Below are positions 18,338 through 27,658 of a stretch of 64,000 nucleotides of DNA, one piece after another (the first letter of the stretch is position 1; each line of letters opens with the position of its first letter). The notes beneath the pieces were generated by a model. That model ran no database searches. It saw only the letters and a list, made by a program, of their open reading frames with translations, and was not told where the DNA came from. This DNA is from Planctomycetota bacterium. GTDB taxonomy: Bacteria > Planctomycetota > JAJSAM01 > JAJVHW01. The position numbers and the translations under genes were made by a program. The stretch is taken from assembly GCA_021776825.1 (NCBI GenBank), contig JAJFFG010000025.1, positions 49,264 to 113,263 of the forward strand. Direction: 5' to 3'.

Positions 18338-19021
18338 CTACTCCGCGCCGACCAATCGATACCCCGCCCCATGCACCGTCATCAGGTGCCGCGGCTCGGT
18401 CGGGTCGAGCTCCAGCTTCTTCCGGATCCGCGCCACGTGGTTGTCCAGCGTCCGCGTCGACGCGCTGCCGTCGACGCCCCAGAGGTCCCGCAGCATCGCG
18501 TCGCGCTCCACGACATGACCGAGGCGGGCGCCGAGGTAGCGCAGGATCTCGACCTCCGTCCCGGTCAACGACACGGCGCTGCCACGGACGTCGGCCGTGC
18601 GGTCGTCCAGAGACAGTTTCACCGCTCCCAGGTCGAGCACACCGCCTTGCTCGTCGTTCGATCGGCGTAGCACCGCACGGACCCGTGCAAGGAGCTCCGC
18701 CACCGAGAACGGCTTCGTGACGTAGTCGTCCGCGCCGAGATCGAGGCCCAGGATGCGATCGCGTTCCTCAGCCCGGGCGGTGAGGCAGATGACCGGCGTG
18801 CGGTCGCCGGCCTCGCGCAGTGTGCGCAGCACGTCGGTGCCGTCGAGTCCGGGCAGACGAAGGTCCAACAGGATCACGTCGAAGCGTCCGGTGCGCGCGG
18901 TCAACAGGCCGGTGTCGCCGTCCGCGGCCGTCTCGACCTCGAACCCCTCGGCCTGGAGGTTGATGCGCAGCGCGAACCGCAGATCCGGCTCGTCCTCGAC
19001 GATCAGTGCTCGCAACGTCAT
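18338..19021 (-). CDS. OmpR-family response regulator
   Basis: 227 residues, cytoplasmic transcription factor. The receiver domain occupies residues 1-120 with acidic residues Asp11/Glu9-10 near the start, the phosphoacceptor Asp53 in ILLDLRLPG, Thr in ICLTAR and the conserved Lys in YVTKPFS. The winged-helix domain covers residues about 130-227 (LTGTEVEILRYL, STRTLDNHVARIRKKL, VHGAGYRLV). It is the first gene after no visible promoter of its own: its ATG overlaps the kinase stop (ATGA), so it is translated after the kinase gene upstream. Targets may include the 17-bp motif at 17365 and 20865. Confidence 0.95.
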   Translation of the reverse strand: MTLRALIVEDEPDLRFALRINLQAEGFEVETAADGDTGLLTARTGRFDVILLDLRLPGLDGTDVLRTLREAGDRTPVICLTARAEERDRILGLDLGADDYVTKPFSVAELLARVRAVLRRSNDEQGGVLDLGAVKLSLDDRTADVRGSAVSLTGTEVEILRYLGARLGHVVERDAMLRDLWGVDGSASTRTLDNHVARIRKKLELDPTEPRHLMTVHGAGYRLVGAE

Positions 19022-20841
19022 GACGTCGCATCCTCCTCGCCGGTGCCTCGCGAGGGAAACACCAGACGGAATGTGGCGCCGCCGCCGGGGGTGTCCACCA
19101 CCTCGATGCGTGCGTCGTGTGCGTCCGCAGCGTGCCGGACCAGCGCCAATCCGATGCCGGTTCCGCGCGTCTCTTGGACGGCGCGCCCGCGACCGCGGAA
19201 GAAGCGCTCGAACACGCGCGGCTTCTCGTCGTCGGGGATGCCGGAGCCGTGGTCCACGACCTCGACGATGACGGCCGCTCCGTCACGCCGCACATCGACC
19301 TCGGCAGCCCGACTGTCCGGGCTGTACTTGGCGGCGTTCTCGAGCAGGTTGGTGACGGCCGCGCTGACGGCCTCGCGATCGCAGTCGACGGGAGGCAGGT
19401 CGACCTCGACTTCGAGCGAGACCGAGAACCCGACACGTTCGAGTGCGCCCTGGTACGTCTCGACGGTCTGCCGCACGACGTCGCCGAGGTCCGCGCGCGA
19501 GAGTTCGAACCGCCGCCGTCCGGCCTCCAGCCGCGCGAAGTCGAGCACGTTGCCGAGCAGACCCGACAGACGCTCCGACTCGCGCACGATGCCCTCGAGC
19601 AGCCGCCTCCGATCCGCCGGCTCCGTAGCACGGCCGAGCAGCAGCGTCTCGGCGCACGTGCGCACGACGGCGACGGGCGTGCGCAGCTCGTGACCGACGG
19701 TGGCGACGAACTCGGTGCGGAGCTGGGCCAAGCGTGCCTCGCGGATCACCCCGCGCGCGAACGTGACGTACGCCGCGATCGCTGCCGCTGCCGCGAGGGC
19801 GAGGCCGAAGAGGAGCACCAAGTTCGATGAGCCGGCCGGAGTGGGTCTCGTCGTGATGCGCCAAGCGCCCGCCCCCGGCAAGGGAGCGGAAACCTGATCG
19901 TCCGCCGGCACCCGGACGGGCGCCAGTCCGTCGGGATGCGCGCGTCGTGCGACATACGTGACACGCTCCAGAGCCAGCCGCGTCGCAAACCAATGGGTTT
20001 GCGCGTCCAGTTGCTCGTCGGCCGGAACGCCGCTCGGGCGCTCGGTTCGCGCCACGAATGCGGCGCCGGTCTCGTCGAGCACGACGCGCGCGCGGCCGCC
20101 GCCGGCTGACGTCAACTCCGGTGCGCCGGCGAGCGGACCGACGAGCTGGCGCACACCCTCGAGCTCGGCACGTCGAGTCGCGATGGCGTCCGCCGCGGTG
20201 TCGCCCACGACCCCGACGAGCAGGGCGAGGGCCTCGTTCTCGTCGTCGGAGCCCACCGCGGCGAGGGCGCGTCGTCGAGCCGAGTCGTCGCCGGCGAGCA
20301 GTCCGAGGAACACCGCGTCGCGCGTCCCGCGCAGGCGCTCCGGCACGCGGGCCCGCTCGCGAAGTCCGCTCGCATCCCGACCCTCACGGATCGCACGTTG
20401 GGCGAGGACGACGGCGGCGCGCACGCGCGAGACTGGATCGTCGACGCGGAAGACGAGGTCCAGGGCGGCGACCGGATCCTCGAGAGGCAGCGGGCCTTCA
20501 CCCGTCTCGGCTTGCCGGACCAGCCACGCCGCGGCCGCGTCGAGCGGTGCGGGCATCGCGTCGAAGCCGCGCGAGCGCGGAGGATCGATCGCCGTCAGGT
20601 CGGCGGCCAGACGTGCCCAGGCCCCTTCCCGTCCGTCGTCGGCTTCGGCGAGGCGCTCCAGCGTCAGCTCGGCGATGCGCCCGGCATCTCGCTCCGCGCG
20701 ATCTCGTGTATCGCGGCGCTCGGCCTCGGAGAGCGCCCACGCGGCGGCCGCCAGCGCGGCGAGCGCGAGGAGTAGCACGAGACCGCCGGCGACGACGACG
20801 CGGCGAGAGCGGGAGGAGGTACGTGCCATCGATCGCATCAT
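19018..20841 (-). CDS. Membrane sensor histidine kinase without HAMP domain
   Basis: About 607 residues from the ATG at 20841 (another in-frame ATG is at 20829). Transmembrane segment 1 is VVVAGGLVLLLALAALAAAAWAL. A periplasmic region of about 280 residues follows, then transmembrane segment 2 (LVLLFGLALAAAAAIAAYVTF). The dimerisation helix follows at once with the phospho-accepting His384 in ATVGHELRTPV, so no HAMP domain separates membrane and kinase core. The ATPase has the N box (NLLENAAKYS), G1 (DHGSGIP), F box (FERFF) and G2 (GTGIGLALV). The ligand-sensing region is not recognised; it is arginine-rich and helical. Partner: the coupled OmpR-type regulator. A shared 17-bp motif 24 bases upstream suggests autoregulation. 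Confidence 0.93.
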   Translation of the reverse strand: MMRSMARTSSRSRRVVVAGGLVLLLALAALAAAAWALSEAERRDTRDRAERDAGRIAELTLERLAEADDGREGAWARLAADLTAIDPPRSRGFDAMPAPLDAAAAWLVRQAETGEGPLPLEDPVAALDLVFRVDDPVSRVRAAVVLAQRAIREGRDASGLRERARVPERLRGTRDAVFLGLLAGDDSARRRALAAVGSDDENEALALLVGVVGDTAADAIATRRAELEGVRQLVGPLAGAPELTSAGGGRARVVLDETGAAFVARTERPSGVPADEQLDAQTHWFATRLALERVTYVARRAHPDGLAPVRVPADDQVSAPLPGAGAWRITTRPTPAGSSNLVLLFGLALAAAAAIAAYVTFARGVIREARLAQLRTEFVATVGHELRTPVAVVRTCAETLLLGRATEPADRRRLLEGIVRESERLSGLLGNVLDFARLEAGRRRFELSRADLGDVVRQTVETYQGALERVGFSVSLEVEVDLPPVDCDREAVSAAVTNLLENAAKYSPDSRAAEVDVRRDGAAVIVEVVDHGSGIPDDEKPRVFERFFRGRGRAVQETRGTGIGLALVRHAADAHDARIEVVDTPGGGATFRLVFPSRGTGEEDATS

Positions 20842-20864
20842 CGTGCCACGAGAGCGGATCGTTC

Positions 20865-20881
20865 GTACCGGAGCCGTAACG
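20865..20881 (-). promoter_or_regulatory. Candidate operator before the two-component operon
   Basis: GTACCGGAGCCGTAACG differs at one base from the motif upstream of the 833-residue HEAT-repeat gene. It lies in the short region between the kinase and the divergent membrane-protein gene at 20926. Confidence 0.4.
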
Positions 20882-20925
20882 ATAGGATGCGGGCCGGGCG
20901 GCACGACCGTACCCGGGGAGGCGAC

Positions 20926-21411
20926 ATGCGCGGAGACTGGGATCGCGACCGTGAGCATCTGAACCTGCTCGGGATCTTCCACTACGTCGTCGCGGGGATT
21001 CTCCTGTGCCCGTGCGCGTACGGCCTGGCGTATGCCGGCATGGGTGGGCTGTTCTCCAGCATGGCGCAGGAGTTGGGGCAGCAGACGCCGAACGCTCCTC
21101 CCGAGGAGTTGGTCGAGAGCATGGGGATGTTCGTCTCCATCTTCGGCGGCGGCATCTCGCTCGCGAGCCTCACTCTGATGGGCTGCGGCGTCTACGCCGG
21201 GTACTGTCTGCAGAAGCAGAAGAAGCGCGTGTTTTGCGTCGTGACAGCGGCCCTACTCCTGCTGTTCATCCCGCTCGGCACCATCCTGGGCGTGTTCACG
21301 CTGATCGTGCTCGGCCGACCCACCGTGTTGGATCTGTTCGAGGGCCGTTCGCCTGCCGACGCCTTCGACGATGACGACCCGGACCGGCGCGGATACCGAG
21401 AGCGGCGCTAG
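20926..21411 (+). CDS. Small multi-pass membrane protein
   Basis: 161 residues. GGGGAGG six bases before the ATG at 20926 marks the start. Three hydrophobic segments are seen: IFHYVVAGILLCPCAYGLAY, a central one around MFVSIFGGGISLASLTLMGCGVY, and AALLLLFIPLGTILGVFTLIVL. A charged Asp-rich tail ends the protein (DAFDDDDPDRRG). Small proteins of this layout are common next to sensor kinases in planctomycetes and remain uncharacterised. It is divergent from the kinase gene, so the two may share control. Confidence 0.75.
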   Translation: MRGDWDRDREHLNLLGIFHYVVAGILLCPCAYGLAYAGMGGLFSSMAQELGQQTPNAPPEELVESMGMFVSIFGGGISLASLTLMGCGVYAGYCLQKQKKRVFCVVTAALLLLFIPLGTILGVFTLIVLGRPTVLDLFEGRSPADAFDDDDPDRRGYRERR

Positions 21412-21464
21412 CCTCATGAACAGGCCGGACTAGACGGATCGCGTCTTCCCGTTCGAATGGACCG

Positions 21465-22664
21465 GTGAGACAGTCTCTCTCTCTTGCCGTCGCGCTCGTG
21501 ATGCTGACCGTCACCGCGGCCCCGGCGCTCGCGGGACCGAAGCGCACGTTCGAGTCCGGCAAGAAGCTGCGTGTCTTCGCCGTCCTCGCCGAGGACGACG
21601 GTGGCGCTGACGGCACGTGCGTCGCCGGGCCGTACATCGAGATCGGCACCACGCCGTCGAAGGATCCTCTGGTCATTCCCGAGAACGTGACGTGGTTCGT
21701 GCAGCCGCTCGATCGAAGCCTGCCGCGCCGCGCGCTTCGAGGGCTGCTCGCCGAGATGCTGGCGAAGGGCGTGCCCGGAGTTTCGTTCCGCGAGCGCAGC
21801 GCGTTTCGTGACGCCGATCTGCGCGAGGTCGTCGCGCTGAAGCACCTCGAGTACCTGGACATCGCCTTCACGAGTGTGTCGCCGGTCGGTACGCCCGCGA
21901 TGGCGGGACATCCGAGACTCGCGCATCTGGACCTCGATGGACTGCTCCTCGGCGAGATCGGGTTCGCAGCACGGTTGAAGGCCCTCGAGTCGATCGACTG
22001 CTCGAGCATGATGCTGACCGGAGGCGAGTTGGCGCCGCTCGCGAAGCTGCCGCGTCTGGCTCGTGTGCGCGCCACTGGAGGACAGGCGATCGACCCGGGC
22101 ATGTTCCGCGTTCTGCGATCGACGCGTTCGCTGCGCTACCTCGACGGTTCCCTCAACCCGACGCTCGACGACGCGGCGTTGGTCGGTCTCTCGGACTTCG
22201 GCGCCCTGGAGCACGTGGTGCTGCAGGGGACCGCTGTCACCGACGTCGGCTTCGCCCACCTCGCCGACATCCCACGCCTGGCCACGCTGGACCTCACGGA
22301 CTGCCGCCGCATCACCGGCCGTGGCGCATCGGTCCTGAAGGGCGCGAAGACGCTGAAGCGACTGATTCTCCGTCGCACGGCGGTCGACGACTCCGGGCTC
22401 GCCGGGCTCGCTTCCGCGCGCAGCATCGAGTCCTTGGTGCTCGACGACACCGCCGTCACGGACGCCGGTCTGGAGCACCTCACCGGGCTGAAGAAGCTCC
22501 GGACGCTCGGACTCACCGACTGCTCCGGGGTCACGGATGCGGCGCTCGCCGGGCTCGCCAAAATGACCGAGTTGCGCGAACTTGACCTCTCGGGCACGTC
22601 GGTGACCTCGTCTGGCGTGCGCGCTCTCGAGAAGAAGCTCCCTCGCTGCTACGTCACGCGCTGA
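21465..22664 (+). CDS. Secreted leucine-rich-repeat protein
   Basis: 399 residues from a GTG at 21465; the nearby ATG at 21457 is out of frame. A signal peptide (residues 1-23, ending APALAG) is followed by a beta-sandwich-like segment of about 110 residues. LRR units of 22-25 residues then run to the C terminus, for example LEYLDIAFTSVSPVG, LATLDLTDCRRITGRG, IESLVLDDTAVTDAG, LRTLGLTDCSGVTDAA and LRELDLSGTSVTSSG. The cysteine-containing LTDC type is the bacterial CC/RI-like subclass. Probable extracytoplasmic protein-binding surface; no enzyme domain. Confidence 0.85.
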   Translation: MRQSLSLAVALVMLTVTAAPALAGPKRTFESGKKLRVFAVLAEDDGGADGTCVAGPYIEIGTTPSKDPLVIPENVTWFVQPLDRSLPRRALRGLLAEMLAKGVPGVSFRERSAFRDADLREVVALKHLEYLDIAFTSVSPVGTPAMAGHPRLAHLDLDGLLLGEIGFAARLKALESIDCSSMMLTGGELAPLAKLPRLARVRATGGQAIDPGMFRVLRSTRSLRYLDGSLNPTLDDAALVGLSDFGALEHVVLQGTAVTDVGFAHLADIPRLATLDLTDCRRITGRGASVLKGAKTLKRLILRRTAVDDSGLAGLASARSIESLVLDDTAVTDAGLEHLTGLKKLRTLGLTDCSGVTDAALAGLAKMTELRELDLSGTSVTSSGVRALEKKLPRCYVTR

Positions 22665-22796
22665 GGAGCGGCATGCGCGCGGCGACCGGAGTGCCCGCTA
22701 TGCTGTGGCTTCAGGAAGACGACTCGGTCGAGGCGCGGCTGCGCGAAGAGCGCGGACGGGGACCGCCGCCGGCGCGATGTCGTAGGAGGTTGCGCC

Positions 22797-25700
22797 ATGC
22801 GGACTCGCACGCTCGTCGTCCTTGGTCTGATCGCTGCGATCAGCACTCCGGCCTTGGCGGATCGAACCGATCTGCCCCTCGCGGTCGGCGAGACCGTCAG
22901 TGGAGACGTTGCGGCGGCCGGTGATGTCGTCACCGCGGGCTTCCTCGTCTCGGCGGGCGAGAAGCGCAACGTGTCGGTGACGATCAAGCGCGCGAAGCGT
23001 TCGGAGGTGGAGCTCGACGTGCGTTGGATCGCGCCCGATGGCTCGGTGTTCGATCCGGCAGCAGCGGGCGGCAAGGTCAAGCCGAAGCCCAACGTCTACA
23101 AGGCCAAGCTCCCGACCGTGCCCGACGGCGGCCTGTGGAGGCTCGAGATCCGCGGCGCGAATGGGTCGATCGGCGCGTTCGGTCTGACCGTCAAGGCGAA
23201 GGACGCGACGTCGGCGAAGGGCTCCGGCACGCTCGGCGTCGGAGCCGTCGTGGACATCCCGTTCCAAGCCGGAGACGGAGTGGAGGTCTCGGTGTCGGCG
23301 AAGCGCGCGAAGCGCTCGGTGGTGATCCCCGATGTGGTTCTGGTCGATCCGAACGGTCGCGTGGTCTCCGAGTCGGTCGGCGCCGCGACGGTGAAGGAGA
23401 AGTCCGGTTCCGCCAAGCTGAAGAAGCTGCTGGTGCCGACGTACGGCACGTACTTCCTGCGCTTCTCCGGGCTTCAGGGAACGGGCGGTGAGTTCTCGTA
23501 CTCGTTGAAGACGAAGCCCTCGAAGTTCAAGGGCGATCGCCCGACGGCTGACCCCGGCAGCGCGTCACACGTCGAGCCGCTGGCGACCGGGCGCGTGACC
23601 GGCGCCGGCAGCGCCGGCGCTGCCGGCGGTGCTCTCGAGCACCTGTGGGTGCAGGCCGGTGGACCGGCCGTCGCGTTCGACGACTCGACCTCGATCGCGC
23701 CGACGTTCGTGGCTCCGGGCGACGCGAGCGCGTCGCTGGCGTTCCATCTGAGCGTGCTGGAGAACGGCGTTCGCTCACGCCCGCGTCTCGTCGTGGCCGA
23801 GGTCGCGCGCCAGCCGCTTGCGATCACCGGCACGTCGCAGTCCGTCGCGCCGTCCGCATCAGTTGACCTCGACGGCACGGGCTCGGTGGATCGGCGCGGC
23901 AGCGGGCTGCGCTACGTCTGGCGCGTGCTCGACGGGGGCGTCGAACTGACGGGCGCGCGATCCGCGACGCCGACGTTCGTCGCACCCGGCACGCCGACCG
24001 TCATTCGACTCGGCCTCACGGTTGACGACGGGCGCGCGACGAGCCTCGAGACCGTGCAGATCATCTCCGTGGGTGGTGGCGGTGTGGTCGCAGACGCGGG
24101 TGCTGAACAGGTCGTGCCGCGCATGGCCTCCGTGCACCTCTCGGGCCTCGGTTCGATCCGACCCGGCGGCGTGCTCGACGGAGGGCTCGTGTGGGAGCAG
24201 CTCTCGGGCGAGACGGTCACACTGGCGGGTGACGACACGCCGTACCCCTCGTTCACGGCGCCCCGTGATGCCGCCGATCTGCTCTTCCGGCTGACCGTCG
24301 ACGGCGTCGCTGCGACCGCGCACGAGACGTGGGTTCGCGTGCGGCCCGACGAGGACAACGTGCCGCCGGACGCGCGCACGGCCGGATCGGTCGCTCCGAG
24401 CGGCGGTGCGGCGGCTCTCGACGCGAGCGCGACGAGCGATCCCGACGGCGACCCCCGGACGTTCCGGTGGGCTCAGATCGACGGTCCGGCCACGCCGATC
24501 GCCGACGTGCGTTCGCCGCTCACGCAGGCCGTCGATACGGCCGCGAACGACGGATTCTGGCGCTTCGCCGTCCAGGCTCGCGACGGACTCGCCTTCGGGA
24601 CGCCGGACGTCACGCGTGTGATCGGACCGGCGTACGTGGGAGCCCCGATCGCCGACGCCGGAGTCGACCGCGCCGTGCTCTCCGGGGCAGCGGCGCAGCT
24701 CGACGGGAGCCGCTCACTGCGGACCGACGGCGGCAACGGCCTCACCTACGCGTGGCGGCAGGTCTCCGGCGCCGACTGGTTCGACGTCGCGGCCGAGGTC
24801 GACACGTTCGACCCCGCGGCAGAGCGCCCGGCCTTCGTCGTCTCCCCGAGCATCGCCTCACTCACACCGACCCGGACGATCACGTTCGAGCTCGTGGTCA
24901 ATGACGGATCGTTCGACAGCGTCGCAGACCGCACCACGGTGACGATCGTCGGATTGCCGGTGAACTCGTTGCCGGTCGTGACCGCTGCCGCGAGCGTGAC
25001 GGACCCGCTGCCAGGCACGAGCGTGCAGCTCATCGGCAGCACCTCCGACCGGGACGGCGACGAGGTCACCGTGCGCTGGACTCAGCGCTCTGGCCCCCTG
25101 GTCAACCTGTCTCCCAACAGCCTCCAGCTCAACCCGACGTTCGTCGCGCCGGACGCCGGCGTCCTCGTGTTCGAGCTCGTCGGTCACGACGGTCTCGAGA
25201 ACGGACTGCCCGACGAGGTCGTCGTGTCGGTCGACCAGCGGCCGACCGCGGTCGCCACGGCCGATCCGGTGGCCGGAGATCCCGGGGATCTCGTCACGTT
25301 CGACGGAACGGGTAGCAGCGACCCCGAGGGCGCGGACCTGACGTACACGTGGACGCAGCTCGAAGGGGACGTGGCCGTGTTCGATGCGGCTGCAGATGGC
25401 TTCACGCTGACGGCGCCGAGCGGAGGGTTCGCCTTCCGTCTCGTCGTGAACGATGGCCGGCAGGACTCGGCCGCCGTCGATGTCGCGTTTGCGATGTTGG
25501 CCCCGCCGACCGTGGTGCCGACGGCGAGCCGCACGAGCGCGCCGTACGGGTCCAATGTGAGCCTGACGGCGAACCCCTCCCGTCAGTCCGCCGGCACCAC
25601 CTTCACGTGGCGCCAGATCAGCGGGCCCACCGTGCAGCTCAGCAGCACGACGACGGAGAACCCGACGTTCGTCACCCCGCTGCCGACCACGACGCCCTTC

Positions 25701-26141
25701 GGCGCCGTGCCTCGCGTGATCCTCGGCGTCCAGACGACCCTGGGTGGGATCGACGGCGTCGAGAGCCAGATCTCGCTGCCGCTCCACGCCTCGCTCAACG
25801 ACACCGCGAACACCGCCATTGGGAACACCGTCTACGGAGTCATTGCGGCCAACTGCCTGAGCTGTCACACCGGAACCGCGAACACCTGTCCCGTCGGAAG
25901 CGGCAACAACGCTGCCGGCTACGGCATGGCGACCGTGACGGCGTTCACGACGAACTCGGTCGGCGCGTTCTCCTGCGGCGTGAAGCAGCAGCGCATCGTG
26001 ACCAACTCCCCCGGTAGTTCGAACCTGCTGACGCGGTTGAAGGCGACGGGTGGGACGCAGATGCCGCCGGGGTCGCCGCTGACGACGACAGAGATCAATC
26101 TGATCGAGGACTGGATCTCGCAGGGGGCGAAGTCGAATTGA
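22797..26141 (+). CDS. Secreted multi-PKD-domain protein with C-terminal c-type cytochrome motif
   Basis: 1114 residues. AGGAGGTT precedes the ATG, and residues 1-21 are a signal peptide. Residues about 22-235 hold two beta-sandwich units resembling pre-peptidase (PPC) domains (DVVTAGFLVSAGEKRNVSV; VSVSAKRAKRSVVIPDVVL). Then come eight PKD/REJ-like domains, each with the mark W.Q.SG..V.L and ending PTFVAP, for example WRQISGPTVQLSS. The last 100 residues carry NCLSCHTG, a CxxCH haem-c site at about residues 1019-1023, and downstream TQMPPGSPL with a possible Met axial ligand, then an IEDWISQGA helix. This fits an exported mono-haem protein on a long Ig-like stalk. Family B repeats follow directly. 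Confidence 0.85.
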   Translation: MRTRTLVVLGLIAAISTPALADRTDLPLAVGETVSGDVAAAGDVVTAGFLVSAGEKRNVSVTIKRAKRSEVELDVRWIAPDGSVFDPAAAGGKVKPKPNVYKAKLPTVPDGGLWRLEIRGANGSIGAFGLTVKAKDATSAKGSGTLGVGAVVDIPFQAGDGVEVSVSAKRAKRSVVIPDVVLVDPNGRVVSESVGAATVKEKSGSAKLKKLLVPTYGTYFLRFSGLQGTGGEFSYSLKTKPSKFKGDRPTADPGSASHVEPLATGRVTGAGSAGAAGGALEHLWVQAGGPAVAFDDSTSIAPTFVAPGDASASLAFHLSVLENGVRSRPRLVVAEVARQPLAITGTSQSVAPSASVDLDGTGSVDRRGSGLRYVWRVLDGGVELTGARSATPTFVAPGTPTVIRLGLTVDDGRATSLETVQIISVGGGGVVADAGAEQVVPRMASVHLSGLGSIRPGGVLDGGLVWEQLSGETVTLAGDDTPYPSFTAPRDAADLLFRLTVDGVAATAHETWVRVRPDEDNVPPDARTAGSVAPSGGAAALDASATSDPDGDPRTFRWAQIDGPATPIADVRSPLTQAVDTAANDGFWRFAVQARDGLAFGTPDVTRVIGPAYVGAPIADAGVDRAVLSGAAAQLDGSRSLRTDGGNGLTYAWRQVSGADWFDVAAEVDTFDPAAERPAFVVSPSIASLTPTRTITFELVVNDGSFDSVADRTTVTIVGLPVNSLPVVTAAASVTDPLPGTSVQLIGSTSDRDGDEVTVRWTQRSGPLVNLSPNSLQLNPTFVAPDAGVLVFELVGHDGLENGLPDEVVVSVDQRPTAVATADPVAGDPGDLVTFDGTGSSDPEGADLTYTWTQLEGDVAVFDAAADGFTLTAPSGGFAFRLVVNDGRQDSAAVDVAFAMLAPPTVVPTASRTSAPYGSNVSLTANPSRQSAGTTFTWRQISGPTVQLSSTTTENPTFVTPLPTTTPFGAVPRVILGVQTTLGGIDGVESQISLPLHASLNDTANTAIGNTVYGVIAANCLSCHTGTANTCPVGSGNNAAGYGMATVTAFTTNSVGAFSCGVKQQRIVTNSPGSSNLLTRLKATGGTQMPPGSPLTTTEINLIEDWISQGAKSN

Positions 26142-26148
26142 GTTCACG

Positions 26149-26470
26149 CCGATTGCGGGCGGCGGGTTGGTGACGTCGCTCGGGGCATGAGGCAATCGCC
26201 GCGCCCTCAGTCATCTCTGGTCGGCTCCGCGGCTGCGTCACCTCGCACGCGAGAGCAGCCCCCTCGGTCGCAGCCTTGCGTGGGCCTCATTTCCCCGCGT
26301 GCGCGGTCACGTCGATTGCAGGGCGGTGGGCTGGTGACGTCGCTCGGGGCATGAGGCAATCGCCGCGCCCTCGTTGTTGTCTGGCGTGTGCTCGGTCTCG
26401 TCACGCGTCTCGCGAGGTCCGCCCGTCTCGGTCGAGGACCTCCGCGCACACATCGCCCGCTCCACGGGGG
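26149..26470 (+). repeat. Family B repeat: two forward units
   Basis: Unit one (26149-26305) and unit two (26306-26470) begin TTCACGCCGATTGCGGGCGG-like and GGTCACGTCGATTGC, carry GGGGCATGAGGCAATCGCCG, and match the two variants at 17.4-17.8 kb. A linker with CCGGGTGAGGATCCGGAC leads into the family A element that follows. Confidence 0.8.
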
Positions 26471-26555
26471 TGGCGCTGCGGCGCACCCGCCGCGCCCCGG
26501 GTGAGGATCCGGACCGGCTTCGCGACCGCCAACCCCTCGCGATCGCTGTGACGCC

Positions 26556-26835
26556 GGCGCCGTAGGGGCGGACCCCCTGGTCCGCCCCGCCCGCTGGGGT
26601 CGCTCGCGCGTGGCGGGTCCGATGGCGCTCGGCGAGCGACTGCTGTCACGCGGACGGCCATCGGACGACGGCGTCGGCGCCGATCGGTCATCGAAGCCCT
26701 GGCGTCACGACCTGCGACATCGATCGCCCGTGGCCGACCGACCGGCCGGGGTCGCTCGCTGACCGCCATCCACCCGCCTGGTCCGGGCCACGCGCGTCGG
26801 CCGGGCGGACCAGGGGGTCCGCCCCTACGGCCGGT
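26556..26835 (+). repeat. Family A repeat element, complete copy
   Basis: Forward palindromic core at 26562-26588 and reverse core at 26803-26828 bound about 280 bp whose interior follows the copy at 17841-18116 block by block. The sides then read CGGCGCCGTAGG on the left and CCTACGGCCGGTAGG on the right. Confidence 0.82.
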
Positions 26836-27608
26836 AGGCCGAGTCGCTCGGCGCCGTTGACCCAGCGATCGCGAGGGGTTGGCGGGGGCGAGAGCTACCC
26901 GGATCCTCACCCGGGGCGCGGGGGTTGCGCGTCAGCGCAAGCGCCGTGACGCGGGGAATGAGGCCACGCAAGGCTGCTGTGATCGGGGGGTGCTCTCGCG
27001 TGAGAGCGGACGCAGCCACGGAGCCGACCAGAGACACCGAGGGCGCGGCGATTGCCACATGCCCCGATCTGCGTTACCAACCCACCGCCCAGCAATCGCC
27101 GTGACCTCCCCGCGTCAGCGCAAGCGCCGTGACGCGGGGAACGAGGCCACGCAAGGCTGCGATCGGGGGGGTGCTCTCGCGTGAGAGCGGACGCAGCCGC
27201 GGAGCCGACCAGGGACATGGGAGGCGCGGCGATTGCCGCATGTCCCGATGTGCGTCACCAACCCGCGACCAGCAATCGACGTGACCCCCCGCCGTGACGC
27301 GGGCAATGAGGCCACGCAAGGCTGCGACCGAGGGGGATGCGCTCGAGTGAGAGCCGACGCAGCCGCGGAGCCGACCAGAAACATGGGAGGCGCGGCGATT
27401 GCCTCATTTCCCCGACGCACGCCCACCAACGACGGGCGCCGCAATCGACGTGACCCTCCGAGGCCACGCAAGGCTGCGACCGAGGGGCCACGCGCTCGCG
27501 TGCGAGGTGACGCAGCCGCGGAGCCGACCAGAAACACTGGAGGGCGCGGCGATTGCCGCATGCCCCCCGATAGCGCCCACCACCCCGCCGCCGTGCAATC
27601 GACGTGAC
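26836..27608 (-). repeat. Family B repeat: four tandem units, reverse
   Basis: After a reverse copy of the linker (GGATCCTCACCCGGGGCG), four units lie head to tail on the minus strand with approximate bounds 26930-27103, 27104-27283, 27284-27452 and 27453-27608. Each reads AATGAGGCCACGCAAGGCTG, then GACGCAGCCGCGGAGCCGACC, then GCGCGGCGATTGCC, ending in a CAATCGACGTGAC-type sequence. Together with the forward units before the A element they form a nested inverted array. Confidence 0.82.
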
Positions 27609-27658
27609 CGACATCGCGCACGGCGCCGGAGTTGACGCTGGGTTCGGCGAGCGGTCGG

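Noticed and set aside
26930..27608. Possible CRISPR array in the tandem family B units
   Set aside because: The units are 155-180 bp with diverged copies, no short identical repeats with unique spacers, and no cas genes.
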